From Microbacterium sp. W4I4 (GTDB taxonomy: Bacteria; Actinomycetota; Actinomycetes; Actinomycetales; Microbacteriaceae): a DNA stretch of 64,000 nucleotides. Positions 42,018 through 50,278 of the stretch are shown here, piece after piece. The notes beneath the pieces were generated by a model. That model made no database searches, was not told the origin of the DNA, and saw only the letters and a program-made list of their open reading frames with translations. The stretch lies in the NCBI RefSeq assembly GCF_030816235.1, contig NZ_JAUSXT010000001.1, positions 1,612,001 to 1,676,000 of the forward strand, given 5' to 3'. The position numbers and the translations under genes are program-made. Positions within the stretch are counted from its first letter, which is position 1. Each line of letters starts with the position of its first letter.

Positions 42018-43472
42018 TCATCCGGGGTTGTCGGTGAAGGCCTGCTTCGGCACGAACATGAGCAGCACGGCCGCGACCAGCGCCGTGACGCCGCAGACGA
42101 TCCACACGGTCATGTAGCCGGACAGCGATCCTGCGGTCGCATCGGCGGCGGATGCTCCGGTGCCCACCACGCCGTTCAGCAGCGCGATGCCGAACACGCA
42201 CGACGCGATCGCGCCGCCGACGGTCTTGACGGAGTTGGTAAGTCCGGTCGCGACACCGGTCTGGGTCGAGGGAGCGGCGGATGCTGCCGCGGCGGGCAAC
42301 GCGGCCACGAGCGCCCCCGAACCGAGGCCGACGATCACCATGTTGATGATCACCTGCAGGTACGTGCCGTGCAGCGGCAGGAACAACATGAATCCGATGC
42401 CGACGAGCGTGGACGCACCCATGAGGGTCAGCCGAGGAGCGGTGAGGCGTGCGATCACCGGGAACAGCAGTGCGCCGGCGATCATCGCGATCAGGTAGAT
42501 GCCGATGATCAGCGAGGTCGCGAATCCGGTCGTACCGAGGCCGTAGCCGTACACGGCCGGGTCGGTGCGCGCGAAGGTCGACAGCGGCGCCTGCGCGCCG
42601 AGCACGCTCACCCCGAACAGGCCCGCGGTGAGGAACACCGGCCCGAGCGCCGGCGAGCGGAACATGCGCACGTCGATCACCGGGTCGTCGTGCTTCAACT
42701 CCCACCGCACGAACGGGATCACCAGCAGGATGCCGAGCACGACTACGCCCCACGACCAGACGCTCGTCAATCCACCGGGCAGACGCAGCAGGCTGAGTCC
42801 ACCGGTGAAGGCGATCAGCGCCACCGAGATCAGCGAGATGCCGACCGTGTCGAGGCGTCCGCCGGTCAGTTCAGGCGACTCCTTCACCCCGAACAGGATC
42901 ACGAAGAAGCAGACGACGATCAGCACCGCGGGCACCAGCAGCACGAGCCACAGCGGCAGGATGTCGATGAGCGCCCCACCGGCGAGCGCGCCGATGATCG
43001 CGCCCGCCTCGAGCGCGGCGACGAGCATGCCCGCCGCCCTGGCCGTGATCACCGACCGGCCCTCCATCCGCCGCGAGCGCGACCAGATCAGCGCGATCTC
43101 CAACGGCAGCCACACCACGTAGAAGCCCATCAGCGCCCAGCCGATCAGGAACACGAGGAAGGAGTCGGTGAACGGCAGCACCAGCGCCGCGGCCGCGGTG
43201 AGCGCGGTCGAGACCAGCAGCATCCGCTTGTGCCCGATCATGTCGCCGAGCTTCGCGAACGCCGGCACGACGAGCGCCGAGAGCATCAACTGCGTCCCCT
43301 CGAGCCAGTTCACGTCGGCGTCGTGGATACCCAAGTGCCGGGCGATGTCGGTGAGCATGGGCGTGTAGTACCCCTGCAGCACTCCGCTGGTGAACTCGAC
43401 GAAGGCGAGGAAGCCGACCACTGCGGCGAGCGCGCCGAAGGTCGTCTTGCGAAGGGCATCGGTGCGCGTCAT
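42018..43472 (-). CDS. MFS transporter, DHA2/EmrB-type
   Basis: A 484-residue membrane protein with about 14 transmembrane segments, the size and topology of the DHA2 drug:H+ antiporter branch. It starts LRKTTFGALAAVVGFLAFVE and shows the conserved loop around FAKLGDMIGHKRMLLVSTAL and motif C-like GYYTPML. A GGAGG site lies before the ATG. It lies upstream of, and on the same strand as, the XRE-cupin gene, but the regulator has its own promoter. It may export a toxic intermediate or be unrelated; the substrate is unknown. Confidence 0.87.
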   Translation of the reverse strand: MTRTDALRKTTFGALAAVVGFLAFVEFTSGVLQGYYTPMLTDIARHLGIHDADVNWLEGTQLMLSALVVPAFAKLGDMIGHKRMLLVSTALTAAAALVLPFTDSFLVFLIGWALMGFYVVWLPLEIALIWSRSRRMEGRSVITARAAGMLVAALEAGAIIGALAGGALIDILPLWLVLLVPAVLIVVCFFVILFGVKESPELTGGRLDTVGISLISVALIAFTGGLSLLRLPGGLTSVWSWGVVVLGILLVIPFVRWELKHDDPVIDVRMFRSPALGPVFLTAGLFGVSVLGAQAPLSTFARTDPAVYGYGLGTTGFATSLIIGIYLIAMIAGALLFPVIARLTAPRLTLMGASTLVGIGFMLFLPLHGTYLQVIINMVIVGLGSGALVAALPAAAASAAPSTQTGVATGLTNSVKTVGGAIASCVFGIALLNGVVGTGASAADATAGSLSGYMTVWIVCGVTALVAAVLLMFVPKQAFTDNPG

Positions 43473-43510
43473 CGCGCCTCCATCTCGGGGCAGAGCAGTA
43501 CCGGGTCAGC

Positions 43511-44842
43511 TCACTGTAGTCGTTCGATCAGCGCGCGATGGAACCGCTCCCCGCGCTCGAGGGCGGCGATCTCCACGCTCTCGTCGACGCCGTGGATCGA
43601 CGCGCGCTGCGCGCTCGACATCTCCAGCGGCGCGAAGCGGTACACAGCGGGCGAGAAGCGATGGAAGTGCCGAGAGTCGGTGGCGGCCATCATCACGTAC
43701 GGCACGGCGGGGACCCCCGGATGCGAGACGCTCAGCGCCTCTTCGAGCAGTGCGAACGGAGCCCCATCGGTCGCCGACTCCGGTGAGGGCTCACTGCCCT
43801 CGAGCACCTCGATGCCGACGAGCGGGTCGGCGATGCGATCGCGCACCCGCAGCACGGTCGCATCGACGGTCTCCCCCAGCGCGATGCGCACATTGACGGT
43901 CGCGGATGCCTGTGAGGGGATGACGTTGGCGGCGGTTCCGCCGGACTGCATGGTCGCGGCGACCGTCGTGCGCACCAGCGCGGCGGGCTCGCCGCCGAGC
44001 CTCGCGAACACCCGCGCGGTGAGCGCCGGCATCCGACTCAGAACGCCGAGTCCGATACCGGCAAGACCGGGGGTGCGAGCGCTGAACTGCGCCAGCATCC
44101 GGCTGATCGCCTGCGGCGCCCGGGCTGGGAACATCGACGGATCCAGCCGGTTCACCGCGCGCGCGATGCGGCGGACGGCGGTCTGAGTGGGAGGCGTGGA
44201 GGCGTGACCGCCGTCTCCGCGCGCGGACAGGCGCAGAGTCACGACGCCCTTCTCCCCCACCCCGATCATGGCCGCGCTGCCGGGCACGAACGGCAGTGGT
44301 GAATCCACCACTGCGCCGCCTTCGTCCACGACAAGCCAGGGGGTGATGCCGCGTTCACGGAAGGCCTCCGAGATGGCCAGCGCCGCGCCGCCGAACGTCT
44401 CCTCGTTGCCGCCGAACGACAGGTAGACGTCGCGCGCGGGCACGAAGCCATCGGTGAGCAGGTTCTCGACCGCCTCGATCACGACGATCAGCGGCCCCTT
44501 GTCGTCCAGGGCTCCGCAGCCGTACACCGACCCGTCCGCGATGCGCCCCTCGAAAGGCGGGTAGTTCCACGGGTCGGACTCGTCGACCGGCACGACGTCG
44601 TAGTGCGCCATCAGCACGAGAGGATCGGATGCGGGTTCGCGTCCGGCCCAGTGGAACAGCAGCCCGAGGTCGGTGTGCCGCTCCAGGGCGAGGTGCTCGT
44701 GCACCAGCGGATACTGCGCGGCGAGCAGCCGCACGAACGCGTCGAACGGCTCGAGCCCGCGCTGCTCGAGCTCGGCCGAGACAGTGGGCAACTGGATCAT
44801 CTGCGACAGTCGCGCTGCGATCCCCGGGCGGACGGTGCTCAT
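43511..44842 (-). CDS. M20-family metallopeptidase (CPS1/ArgE-like)
   Basis: A 443-residue zinc hydrolase. Metal ligands and catalytic residues can be read in LMAHYDVVPVDESDPW and GALDDKGPLIVVIEA, the FGGNEETFGG pair, and a C-terminal His-containing segment. The VIPSQASATVNVRIALG stretch marks the dimerisation lid. Members hydrolyse N-acyl amino acids or dipeptides. TAGGCT lies six bases before the ATG, so the message is probably leaderless. It is divergent from the FUSC gene. Confidence 0.88.
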   Translation of the reverse strand: MSTVRPGIAARLSQMIQLPTVSAELEQRGLEPFDAFVRLLAAQYPLVHEHLALERHTDLGLLFHWAGREPASDPLVLMAHYDVVPVDESDPWNYPPFEGRIADGSVYGCGALDDKGPLIVVIEAVENLLTDGFVPARDVYLSFGGNEETFGGAALAISEAFRERGITPWLVVDEGGAVVDSPLPFVPGSAAMIGVGEKGVVTLRLSARGDGGHASTPPTQTAVRRIARAVNRLDPSMFPARAPQAISRMLAQFSARTPGLAGIGLGVLSRMPALTARVFARLGGEPAALVRTTVAATMQSGGTAANVIPSQASATVNVRIALGETVDATVLRVRDRIADPLVGIEVLEGSEPSPESATDGAPFALLEEALSVSHPGVPAVPYVMMAATDSRHFHRFSPAVYRFAPLEMSSAQRASIHGVDESVEIAALERGERFHRALIERLQ

Positions 44843-44872
44843 CCGATCAGCCTATTGCGGAAGAATGGACCG

Positions 44873-45886
44873 GTGAGTCTGTTCGCCTTCGCGCCGCCCC
44901 GTGGTCCTGCCTGGCAGATCGGCCTCCAGGCCGGCGTCAGCATGACCGTGCCGATCGTCCTGATGACGATCCTCGGGAACCCGCAGCTCGGCTACATCGC
45001 CGGCTCCGGTGCGTTCGTCGCCCTGTTCGGCCGCGCTTTCCCCGTTGTCGAGCGGGCGCGCGTGCTCCTGTTCATCACCGCCGGCCTGATCGTCAGCGGG
45101 GTGCTCGGCGTCGCCGTGGCGCACTCGCCCCTGCTCGTCAACGTCGGCATCGTGGTCGTCGCGATCGTGGCTGCGGGACTGTGCTTCGGCTACCGGATCG
45201 GAGTGCCCGGTCCGCTGTTCTTCATGATCACCTTCGGGCTCTCTGCGACGGTGATGCGCGCGGCTCCGATCGCCCCGTCCACGTACGTGCTGGCTTTCGT
45301 GGCAGGGTGCGTGTTCGCCTATCTCGTGACGCTGGCGCCTCTCGTGCGCGCCGCGGATCGCGCCGTGACCGCACGACCGATCCGAGAGCTGATGCCCGGC
45401 CCGGCGTGGGGTGCGGATTCCAGGATGCTGGTGCTGCGTGTGGCGATCGTCGCGGCGCTGGGCGTGCTGATCGGGATCTTCCTGGATACGGATCGCGCGT
45501 ACTGGATCGCCGGGGCGGCGATCGCGGTGATCGGCCTCACTGCGGACCGGCGCGTCGCCATGCAACGGGCCATGCACCGGATGCTGGGGACGATCGTCGG
45601 CGCCGGCGTGTACGTGCTGCTGTCGCTGCTGCATCCGTCGGGGATTCTGCTCGCCCTCCTGCTGGGCGCGCTGCAGTTCCTGATCGAGATCGTCGTGGCG
45701 CGGCATTATGCGCTGGCGTTGACCATGATCACTCCGCTGGTGCTGCTGCTGGTCGGCGCCGCCACAGGCAGCATCGGCGACCTGGGCGTGGCGATGGAGC
45801 GTGTCGTCGACACCCTGGTCGGCGCCGCGCTCGGCGGCATCTCCGGCCTGCTGCACCCGCGGGCGGCGGCGGTCCGCATGCCCTGA
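44873..45886 (+). CDS. FUSC-family membrane protein
   Basis: A 337-residue protein of the fusaric-acid-resistance-like (FUSC) superfamily: two blocks of about five membrane segments each (for example GLQAGVSMTVPIVLMTILGN and LGVLIGIFLDTDRAYWIAGA) joined by a soluble linker. Such proteins resemble aromatic-acid exporters or membrane scaffold proteins. The GTG at 44873 is six bases after AAGAAT, so it may be leaderless; the presumed start VSLFAFAPPRG is soluble before the first helix. The substrate is unknown. Confidence 0.8.
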   Translation: MSLFAFAPPRGPAWQIGLQAGVSMTVPIVLMTILGNPQLGYIAGSGAFVALFGRAFPVVERARVLLFITAGLIVSGVLGVAVAHSPLLVNVGIVVVAIVAAGLCFGYRIGVPGPLFFMITFGLSATVMRAAPIAPSTYVLAFVAGCVFAYLVTLAPLVRAADRAVTARPIRELMPGPAWGADSRMLVLRVAIVAALGVLIGIFLDTDRAYWIAGAAIAVIGLTADRRVAMQRAMHRMLGTIVGAGVYVLLSLLHPSGILLALLLGALQFLIEIVVARHYALALTMITPLVLLLVGAATGSIGDLGVAMERVVDTLVGAALGGISGLLHPRAAAVRMP

Positions 45887-45892
45887 GGCGGC

Positions 45893-47326
45893 TCAGCGCA
45901 GCGCGTGCTGCTCGATGAAGGCGCGCAGCGCCTGCTCGTCGTCCGCCATCTCGGTGACGTGCTGCGGAGCATCCAGCATCCGTCGCAGTTCCGGCGAGAA
46001 CTCCAGGTCCACCCCGATCGCCTCGGTGATGGTCTCGGCGAACTTCTGCGGCTTGGCCGTCTCGAGCACCAGCATCGGCACGTCCTGCTCGACGTGCTCG
46101 CGGGCGACCTTCACGCCGTCTGCGGTGTGCGGGTCGATGATCTCGCCCGAGCCCTCGTAGACCGAGCGGATCGTGGCCAGCCGGTCGGCGTGCGTGGAGG
46201 TGCCGCTGACGATGCCGAACTCGCTCTCGAAACGCGGCTGCTCGGCGGAGAAGTCGAAGAAGCCCTGCTGGTCGAGGTCGCGCCACGCCGCCACGACACG
46301 CTCCGGTGAGCGTCCGACCAGGTCGAAGATGAACCGCTCCAGGTTCGACGCCTTCGAGATGTCCATCGACGGGCTCGACGTGGCGTGCGTGTCGGCGGCG
46401 GAGCGCGGCCGGTAGATGCCGGTGCGGAAGAACTCGTCGAGCACGTTGTTCTCGTTCGCGGCGAGGACGAGGCGCCGGATCGGCACGCCCATGTTCTTCG
46501 CGAAGAAGCCCGAGAGGATGTTGCCGAAGTTGCCGGAGGGCACCGTGAACGACACCTCGAAGCCGGTGCGGAACTCCGGCTCCACGGCATCCGTGACCCG
46601 CATCCAGGCCCAGAAGTAGTAGACGACCTGCGCGGCGATGCGGCCGAGATTGATCGAGTTCACGGCGCCGAGGTTCTGAGCGTGCTTGAAGTCGAGATCG
46701 CCGGAGAGCTTCTTGACCAGGTTCTGGCAGTCGTCGAACACGCCCTCGACGGCGATGTTGTGCACGTTCGCGTCATCGAGCGAGAACATCTGCGCGCGCT
46801 GGAACGGGCTCATCCGACCCTGCGGCGAGAGCATGAACACCGAGACCCGGTCCTTTCCGCGCAACGCGTGCTCGGCGGCGGATCCGGTGTCACCGGAGGT
46901 CGCGCCCACGATGTTCAGCACGCGGTCCTTCTTCTCCAGCACGTCCTCGATCACCTGGCCGAGGAACTGCATCGCCATGTCCTTGAAGGCCAGCGTCGGC
47001 CCCTCCGAGAGCCCGACGAGCGTGATCCCTCCGCCGATCGAGCGCAGCGGCACGACCGCATCGGGAAAGTCGGCGTAGGCGGCATCCGTCATCCGCGCGA
47101 GCTCCTCGCGGGAGATGTCTGTGGCGAACAGCCCCAGCACCTCGGCGGCGAGCTGCGGGTAGGTCAGCGCCCGCCAGCGCTCGAGCGTCTCGGTCCCGAC
47201 CTGCGGCAGAGCCTCGGGAACGGCCAGGCCGCCGTCGGGTGCCAAGCCCTCCAGCAGGGTCTCGCTGAACGGCTGCGGCTGCATGCCGCCGCGCGTGGAG
47301 ATGTAGCGCACATCGGTCCTGGGCAA
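45893..47326 (-). CDS. thrC: Threonine synthase
   Basis: A 477-residue PLP enzyme that makes threonine from O-phosphohomoserine. The N terminus (TDVRYISTRGG, then FSETLLEGLAPDGGLAVP), the PLP-lysine region GPTLAFKDMAMQFLGQ and the SGDTGSAAEHAL block identify the long, yeast-like class. The start is TTG at 47326: GAGGAG lies five bases before it, and the usual family start is VRYIST. It does not sit with hom/thrB here, which is common in this lineage only in some genomes. Confidence 0.94.
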   Translation of the reverse strand: MPRTDVRYISTRGGMQPQPFSETLLEGLAPDGGLAVPEALPQVGTETLERWRALTYPQLAAEVLGLFATDISREELARMTDAAYADFPDAVVPLRSIGGGITLVGLSEGPTLAFKDMAMQFLGQVIEDVLEKKDRVLNIVGATSGDTGSAAEHALRGKDRVSVFMLSPQGRMSPFQRAQMFSLDDANVHNIAVEGVFDDCQNLVKKLSGDLDFKHAQNLGAVNSINLGRIAAQVVYYFWAWMRVTDAVEPEFRTGFEVSFTVPSGNFGNILSGFFAKNMGVPIRRLVLAANENNVLDEFFRTGIYRPRSAADTHATSSPSMDISKASNLERFIFDLVGRSPERVVAAWRDLDQQGFFDFSAEQPRFESEFGIVSGTSTHADRLATIRSVYEGSGEIIDPHTADGVKVAREHVEQDVPMLVLETAKPQKFAETITEAIGVDLEFSPELRRMLDAPQHVTEMADDEQALRAFIEQHALR

Positions 47327-47416
47327 GAGAACTCCTCGGGTCGACCGCTCGGACTTCCATTCTCGCAGGATGCGCGATGAGCGGGAGACGGATGACGCGA
47401 GCATCCGATCGTGTGA

Positions 47417-47431
47417 GAGAGCGGCGCTCTC
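47417..47431. terminator. Small hairpin overlapping the ogt stop
   Basis: A 6-base stem GAGAGC/GCTCTC with loop GGC overlaps the first two bases of the reverse stop codon of the ogt gene. Confidence 0.4.
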
Positions 47432-47924
47432 AGAACAGGGCGGTCGGCAGGGCTCCCTCGTGCTCGAGCAACCAGCGTTTGGTGATGAGCCCCTCGCCCT
47501 TCGCGCCGCCGGAATAGCCGCCGAGTCCATCGCTGGACACGACCCGGTGGCACGGCACGATGATCGGGACCGGGTTGGCACCCATGATCGCGCCGATCCC
47601 CCGCGCCGGCACGTCGGTTCCGCTGCGCGCGGCGAGCTCACCGTAGGTGACGGACTCTCCGAAGGCGACTGACTCGTACAGGGCGGTGAGCACAGCACGC
47701 GTCGCATCGGTCTGCCTGCCGAGATCGAACGGCACGTCGAAGGCCGCCAGACGGCCGGCGAAATACGCATCCAGCTGCGACAGTGCCTCCTGCACGAGGG
47801 CGTCGGGGGCACCGGCATCCGCGTTCTCCGGCCCGTGCGGCCAGAACACCCGCGTGATCGCCGCACCGTCGCTCTCGACCTGGACAAGACCGACCGGAGT
47901 CGAGATCGCGCCGCGGAAGGTCAT
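47430..47924 (-). CDS. ogt: Methylated-DNA--protein-cysteine S-methyltransferase
   Basis: A 164-residue suicide repair enzyme for O6-methylguanine. The active-site loop reads IIVPCHRVVSSDGLGGYSGG (Cys acceptor within PCHRV), preceded by the recognition helix ARSGTDVPARGIGAIMGANP. It has the single transferase domain plus a short N-terminal domain, like Ogt rather than Ada. TAGCCT lies six bases before the ATG, so it is probably leaderless. It is not linked to the AlkA-like gene. Confidence 0.93.
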   Translation of the reverse strand: MTFRGAISTPVGLVQVESDGAAITRVFWPHGPENADAGAPDALVQEALSQLDAYFAGRLAAFDVPFDLGRQTDATRAVLTALYESVAFGESVTYGELAARSGTDVPARGIGAIMGANPVPIIVPCHRVVSSDGLGGYSGGAKGEGLITKRWLLEHEGALPTALF

Positions 47925-47980
47925 GGTGCGAGGCTACTCGCCGGCACAGACATCGGCCTTGATGTCGCACACGCCTGCCG

Positions 47981-48009
47981 ATGACAATCTTTGCCATCGC
48001 GCCTAGAAT
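47981..48009 (+). promoter_or_regulatory. Promoter of the ParDE-like module
   Basis: ATGACA (47981-47986) and TAGAAT (48004-48009) are 17 bases apart. The predicted start falls on the ATG at 48016, so the antitoxin mRNA would be leaderless. A short inverted pair TGGT/ACCA (48012-48025 region) overlaps the start and may be an antitoxin binding site. Confidence 0.55.
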
Positions 48010-48015
48010 CTTGGT

Positions 48016-48249
48016 ATGGCGACCATGAACGTATCCCTTCCTGACGGCTTGAAGGAGTTCGTCGAGGAGCAGGTGACCGAGCGGGGTTTCGGCACGAGCA
48101 GCGAGTTCGTGCGAGACCTCATCCGTCGTGAGCAGGATCGTTCTCGATTGCATGCGCTGATCGCCGAGGGCATGACGTCCGGATCGGGTTCTGTACTGGA
48201 CGACGCGTATTTCGAGAGGCTGCGCGACCGCATTCGCGGTGACGCGTGA
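48016..48249 (+). CDS. parD: ParD-like ribbon-helix-helix antitoxin
   Basis: A 77-residue protein. The ribbon MATMNVSLPDGLKEFVEEQV and helices RGFGTSSEFVRDLIRREQDR match the ParD/CC2985 antitoxin family. The acidic, flexible C-terminal tail (about residue 48 onward) would wrap around the toxin. The gene probably starts at the ATG at 48016, where the transcript is predicted to begin; an internal ATG at 48025 is possible. It overlaps the toxin gene by four bases (GTGA), the typical type II layout. It would repress its own promoter. Confidence 0.85.
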   Translation: MATMNVSLPDGLKEFVEEQVTERGFGTSSEFVRDLIRREQDRSRLHALIAEGMTSGSGSVLDDAYFERLRDRIRGDA

Positions 48250-48566
48250 CGGCTCGGCGCGCCGTCACCACCAGACGGGCCGACGAGGATATCGAGCACG
48301 CGGTCTCCTACTATCTCGAGCAGGGGGCGATGGACGCCGCGCTCAGCTTCGTGGACGCTCTGGAAAGCGCCAAAGCACTGATGTGTCGGCATCCGTCTGT
48401 CGGCTCGTCAGGTTTCGCAGCCGAGCTGGGGATACCCGAGTTGCGGGCACTGGCGCTGCAGACGTACCCCTACATCGTGTTCTACACCGATGATGCCGAC
48501 GTGGTTCGAGTGCATCGCGTCCTCCACTCCAGTCGCGACATTCCGGCAAGATTCACGCAAAGCTGA
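48246..48566 (+). CDS. parE: ParE/RelE-superfamily toxin
   Basis: A 106-residue protein of the ParE/RelE fold: TRRADEDIEHAVSYYLEQGA, a LESAKALMCRHPSVGSS stretch, and RALALQTYPYIVFYTDDADV followed by VVRVHRVLHSSRDIPA. The last block (strand-strand-R-VLH) is the plasmid_stabil signature. ParE members poison DNA gyrase; RelE members cut mRNA. The pairing with a ParD-like antitoxin favours gyrase, but that cannot be shown here. The GTG start overlaps the antitoxin stop. Confidence 0.83.
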   Translation: MTARRAVTTRRADEDIEHAVSYYLEQGAMDAALSFVDALESAKALMCRHPSVGSSGFAAELGIPELRALALQTYPYIVFYTDDADVVRVHRVLHSSRDIPARFTQS

Positions 48567-48600
48567 CGAGCACCCGAGCCGGGCACGAGCCCGCCGACGA

Positions 48601-49344
48601 TCAGTCGAGACGGTAGTGCAGCAGCAGCTCGTCGCCGGCGCGGAGGACGGATGCCAGCTTCGCGCCGACCGGCGCCTCGACTCCACGGGCGATGCGTCCT
48701 GCCGACCCCACCTCCAGTGACGGCGCCAGAGTGAGGTGCAGTGCGTCGACCGCACCGACGGCAAGCATCGCACCGAACAGGTGCGGCCCGCCCTCGGAAT
48801 GGATGCGGTACAGGCCGCGGCCGGCGAGATCCTGACGGATCCGCATCCCGTCGGCATCCTCATCACCGGCATCCACCACGTCGGCGACGTCAGCGAGCTC
48901 CGCCCGGCGATGAGCGGGAGCGGATGACACGGTGTAGACGATCGGCCGCACCGGTGCATCCGTGAAGATCGGCGCCCCCGGGTCGAGATCCAGACTGCGG
49001 CTGACCAGCGCGAACGCGGGCTGCGGGACGAGCCCGGCATCCGTGCGCCATGCCACCGCCTCGTCCGACAGTCGCATCCCGCCGTATCCCTCGATGCGCG
49101 CGGTGCCCGCGCCGAGCAGGATCACGTCGGCCTCCCAGCGCAGCAGGTCGAACAGGCGCCGGTCGGCGGCATCGCCCAGTCCGCCGGAGCGGCCGGCGCG
49201 CGTGGCCGCTCCGTCGAGACTGGCGACGAAGTTCATCCGCAGCCAGGTGCGACCGGCAGGGAAGGCGATGCCCTTCAGCAGTGCGGCATCGTCGAGATCG
49301 GATGCCGGGTCGGGCCAGACCCTGTCGATGGCGGCGTCAGACAT
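48601..49344 (-). CDS. RibD C-terminal-type pyrimidine reductase family protein
   Basis: A 247-residue single-domain reductase similar to the C-terminal half of RibD, a dihydrofolate-reductase-like fold: WLRMNFVASLDGAATRAGRS, a DLLRWEADVILLGAGTARIE block, and SEGGPHLFGAMLAVGAVDAL. Proteins of this class include an M. tuberculosis RibD-like enzyme that can act as a back-up dihydrofolate reductase. It overlaps the FolP2-like gene by eight bases, so the two are made together. The substrate here is unknown. Confidence 0.88.
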   Translation of the reverse strand: MSDAAIDRVWPDPASDLDDAALLKGIAFPAGRTWLRMNFVASLDGAATRAGRSGGLGDAADRRLFDLLRWEADVILLGAGTARIEGYGGMRLSDEAVAWRTDAGLVPQPAFALVSRSLDLDPGAPIFTDAPVRPIVYTVSSAPAHRRAELADVADVVDAGDEDADGMRIRQDLAGRGLYRIHSEGGPHLFGAMLAVGAVDALHLTLAPSLEVGSAGRIARGVEAPVGAKLASVLRAGDELLLHYRLD

Positions 49345-50215
49345 TGCGGCTCGGGTGGGTGTTGTGCTCGAGTCGGACGGGATCCCGCCAGCCCTGGATC
49401 GCCTCGATCATGCGCACGGCGTCGACGGTCTCCGGGATGTCGTGCATGCGCACGATCCGGGCGCCGCTGAGGATGCAGGCCGTCATCGCCGCCAGCGACC
49501 CGGACAGCCGCTCCCCCTGAGGGCGGTCGATCGACTCGCCGACGAAGTCCTTGTTCGACACGGCGACCAGCAGCGGCAGCCCGATGGAGGCGATCTCGTC
49601 GAGCCGACGGGTGATCTCCAGCGTGTGCAACGTGTTCTTGTCGAGGTCGTGCCCCGGGTCGATGATCAACCGCTCGCGAGGAACACCGGCCGCCTCGGCG
49701 CGGGCGACCCGATCGACGAGGAACGCGCGCACCTCGCCGACGACGTCATCGAAGTGCGCGGCGGGCTTCTCAGCACGCGGCGGCCCCACACTGTGCGTGA
49801 TCACGACGTGCGCCTCGCTGGCGGCGAGCACGTCGGCCATGCGCGGGTCGCCAAGACCGCTGGTGTCGTTGATCACGGCGGCACCGGCGGCAATCGCCTG
49901 CTCGGCGACGTCGGCGTTGTTCGTGTCGACCGAGATCACCAGCTCCGGCGTCGCCGCCGTGATGGCGGCCACCACCGGAACCACGCGGTCGATCTCTTCG
50001 GCCGTGGTCACCACCGGGCCGCGTCCGAAGGGCACCCCGCCGATGTCGACCCAGTCAGCGCCCTGATCACCCGCGCGCAGCGCGCTCTCCACTGCCCGAT
50101 CGAGCGCGAACGTCGCACCCTTGTCGTAGAACGAGTCGGGAGTGCGGTTGATCACGGCCATCACGGCGACCTGGCGCGAGAAGTCGAAGTCGCGCGTGCC
50201 GATGCGGCGCAGCAT
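49337..50215 (-). CDS. Dihydropteroate-synthase-like protein of the FolP2 type
   Basis: A 292-residue TIM-barrel protein of the pterin-binding family. It shows VMAVINRTPDSFYDKGATF, ISVDTNNADVAEQAIAAGAA, VINDTSGLGDPRMAD, LIIDPGHDLDKNTLHTL and AVSNKDFVGES. The PDSFYDKG and SNKDFVGE variants match mycobacterial FolP2 rather than the standard DHPS (PDSFSDGG, RKSFIG). FolP2 of M. leprae has been reported to lack DHPS activity, so the enzyme's true reaction is open. I choose the ATG at 50215 (MLRRIGTRD). GGGAGACCC precedes it. Confidence 0.88.
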   Translation of the reverse strand: MLRRIGTRDFDFSRQVAVMAVINRTPDSFYDKGATFALDRAVESALRAGDQGADWVDIGGVPFGRGPVVTTAEEIDRVVPVVAAITAATPELVISVDTNNADVAEQAIAAGAAVINDTSGLGDPRMADVLAASEAHVVITHSVGPPRAEKPAAHFDDVVGEVRAFLVDRVARAEAAGVPRERLIIDPGHDLDKNTLHTLEITRRLDEIASIGLPLLVAVSNKDFVGESIDRPQGERLSGSLAAMTACILSGARIVRMHDIPETVDAVRMIEAIQGWRDPVRLEHNTHPSRNV

Positions 50216-50226
50216 CCGGGTCTCCC

Positions 50227-50260
50227 TCACTCGATCAGTCCTGTCACTCGATCAGCCCTT
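50227..50260. repeat. Two 17-base direct tandem copies
   Basis: TCACTCGATCAGTCCTG and TCACTCGATCAGCCCTT follow each other directly between the flavoprotein and FolP2-like genes; 14 of 17 positions agree. The second copy is nearest the flavoprotein stop. Confidence 0.6.
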
Positions 50261-50278
50261 CAGTCACTGCGTCACCCG

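Noticed and set aside
42018-43472. MFS exporter as part of the catabolic operon
   Set aside because: The XRE-cupin gene has its own strong promoter after it, and the exporter lacks the shared operator motif, so linkage is unproven.
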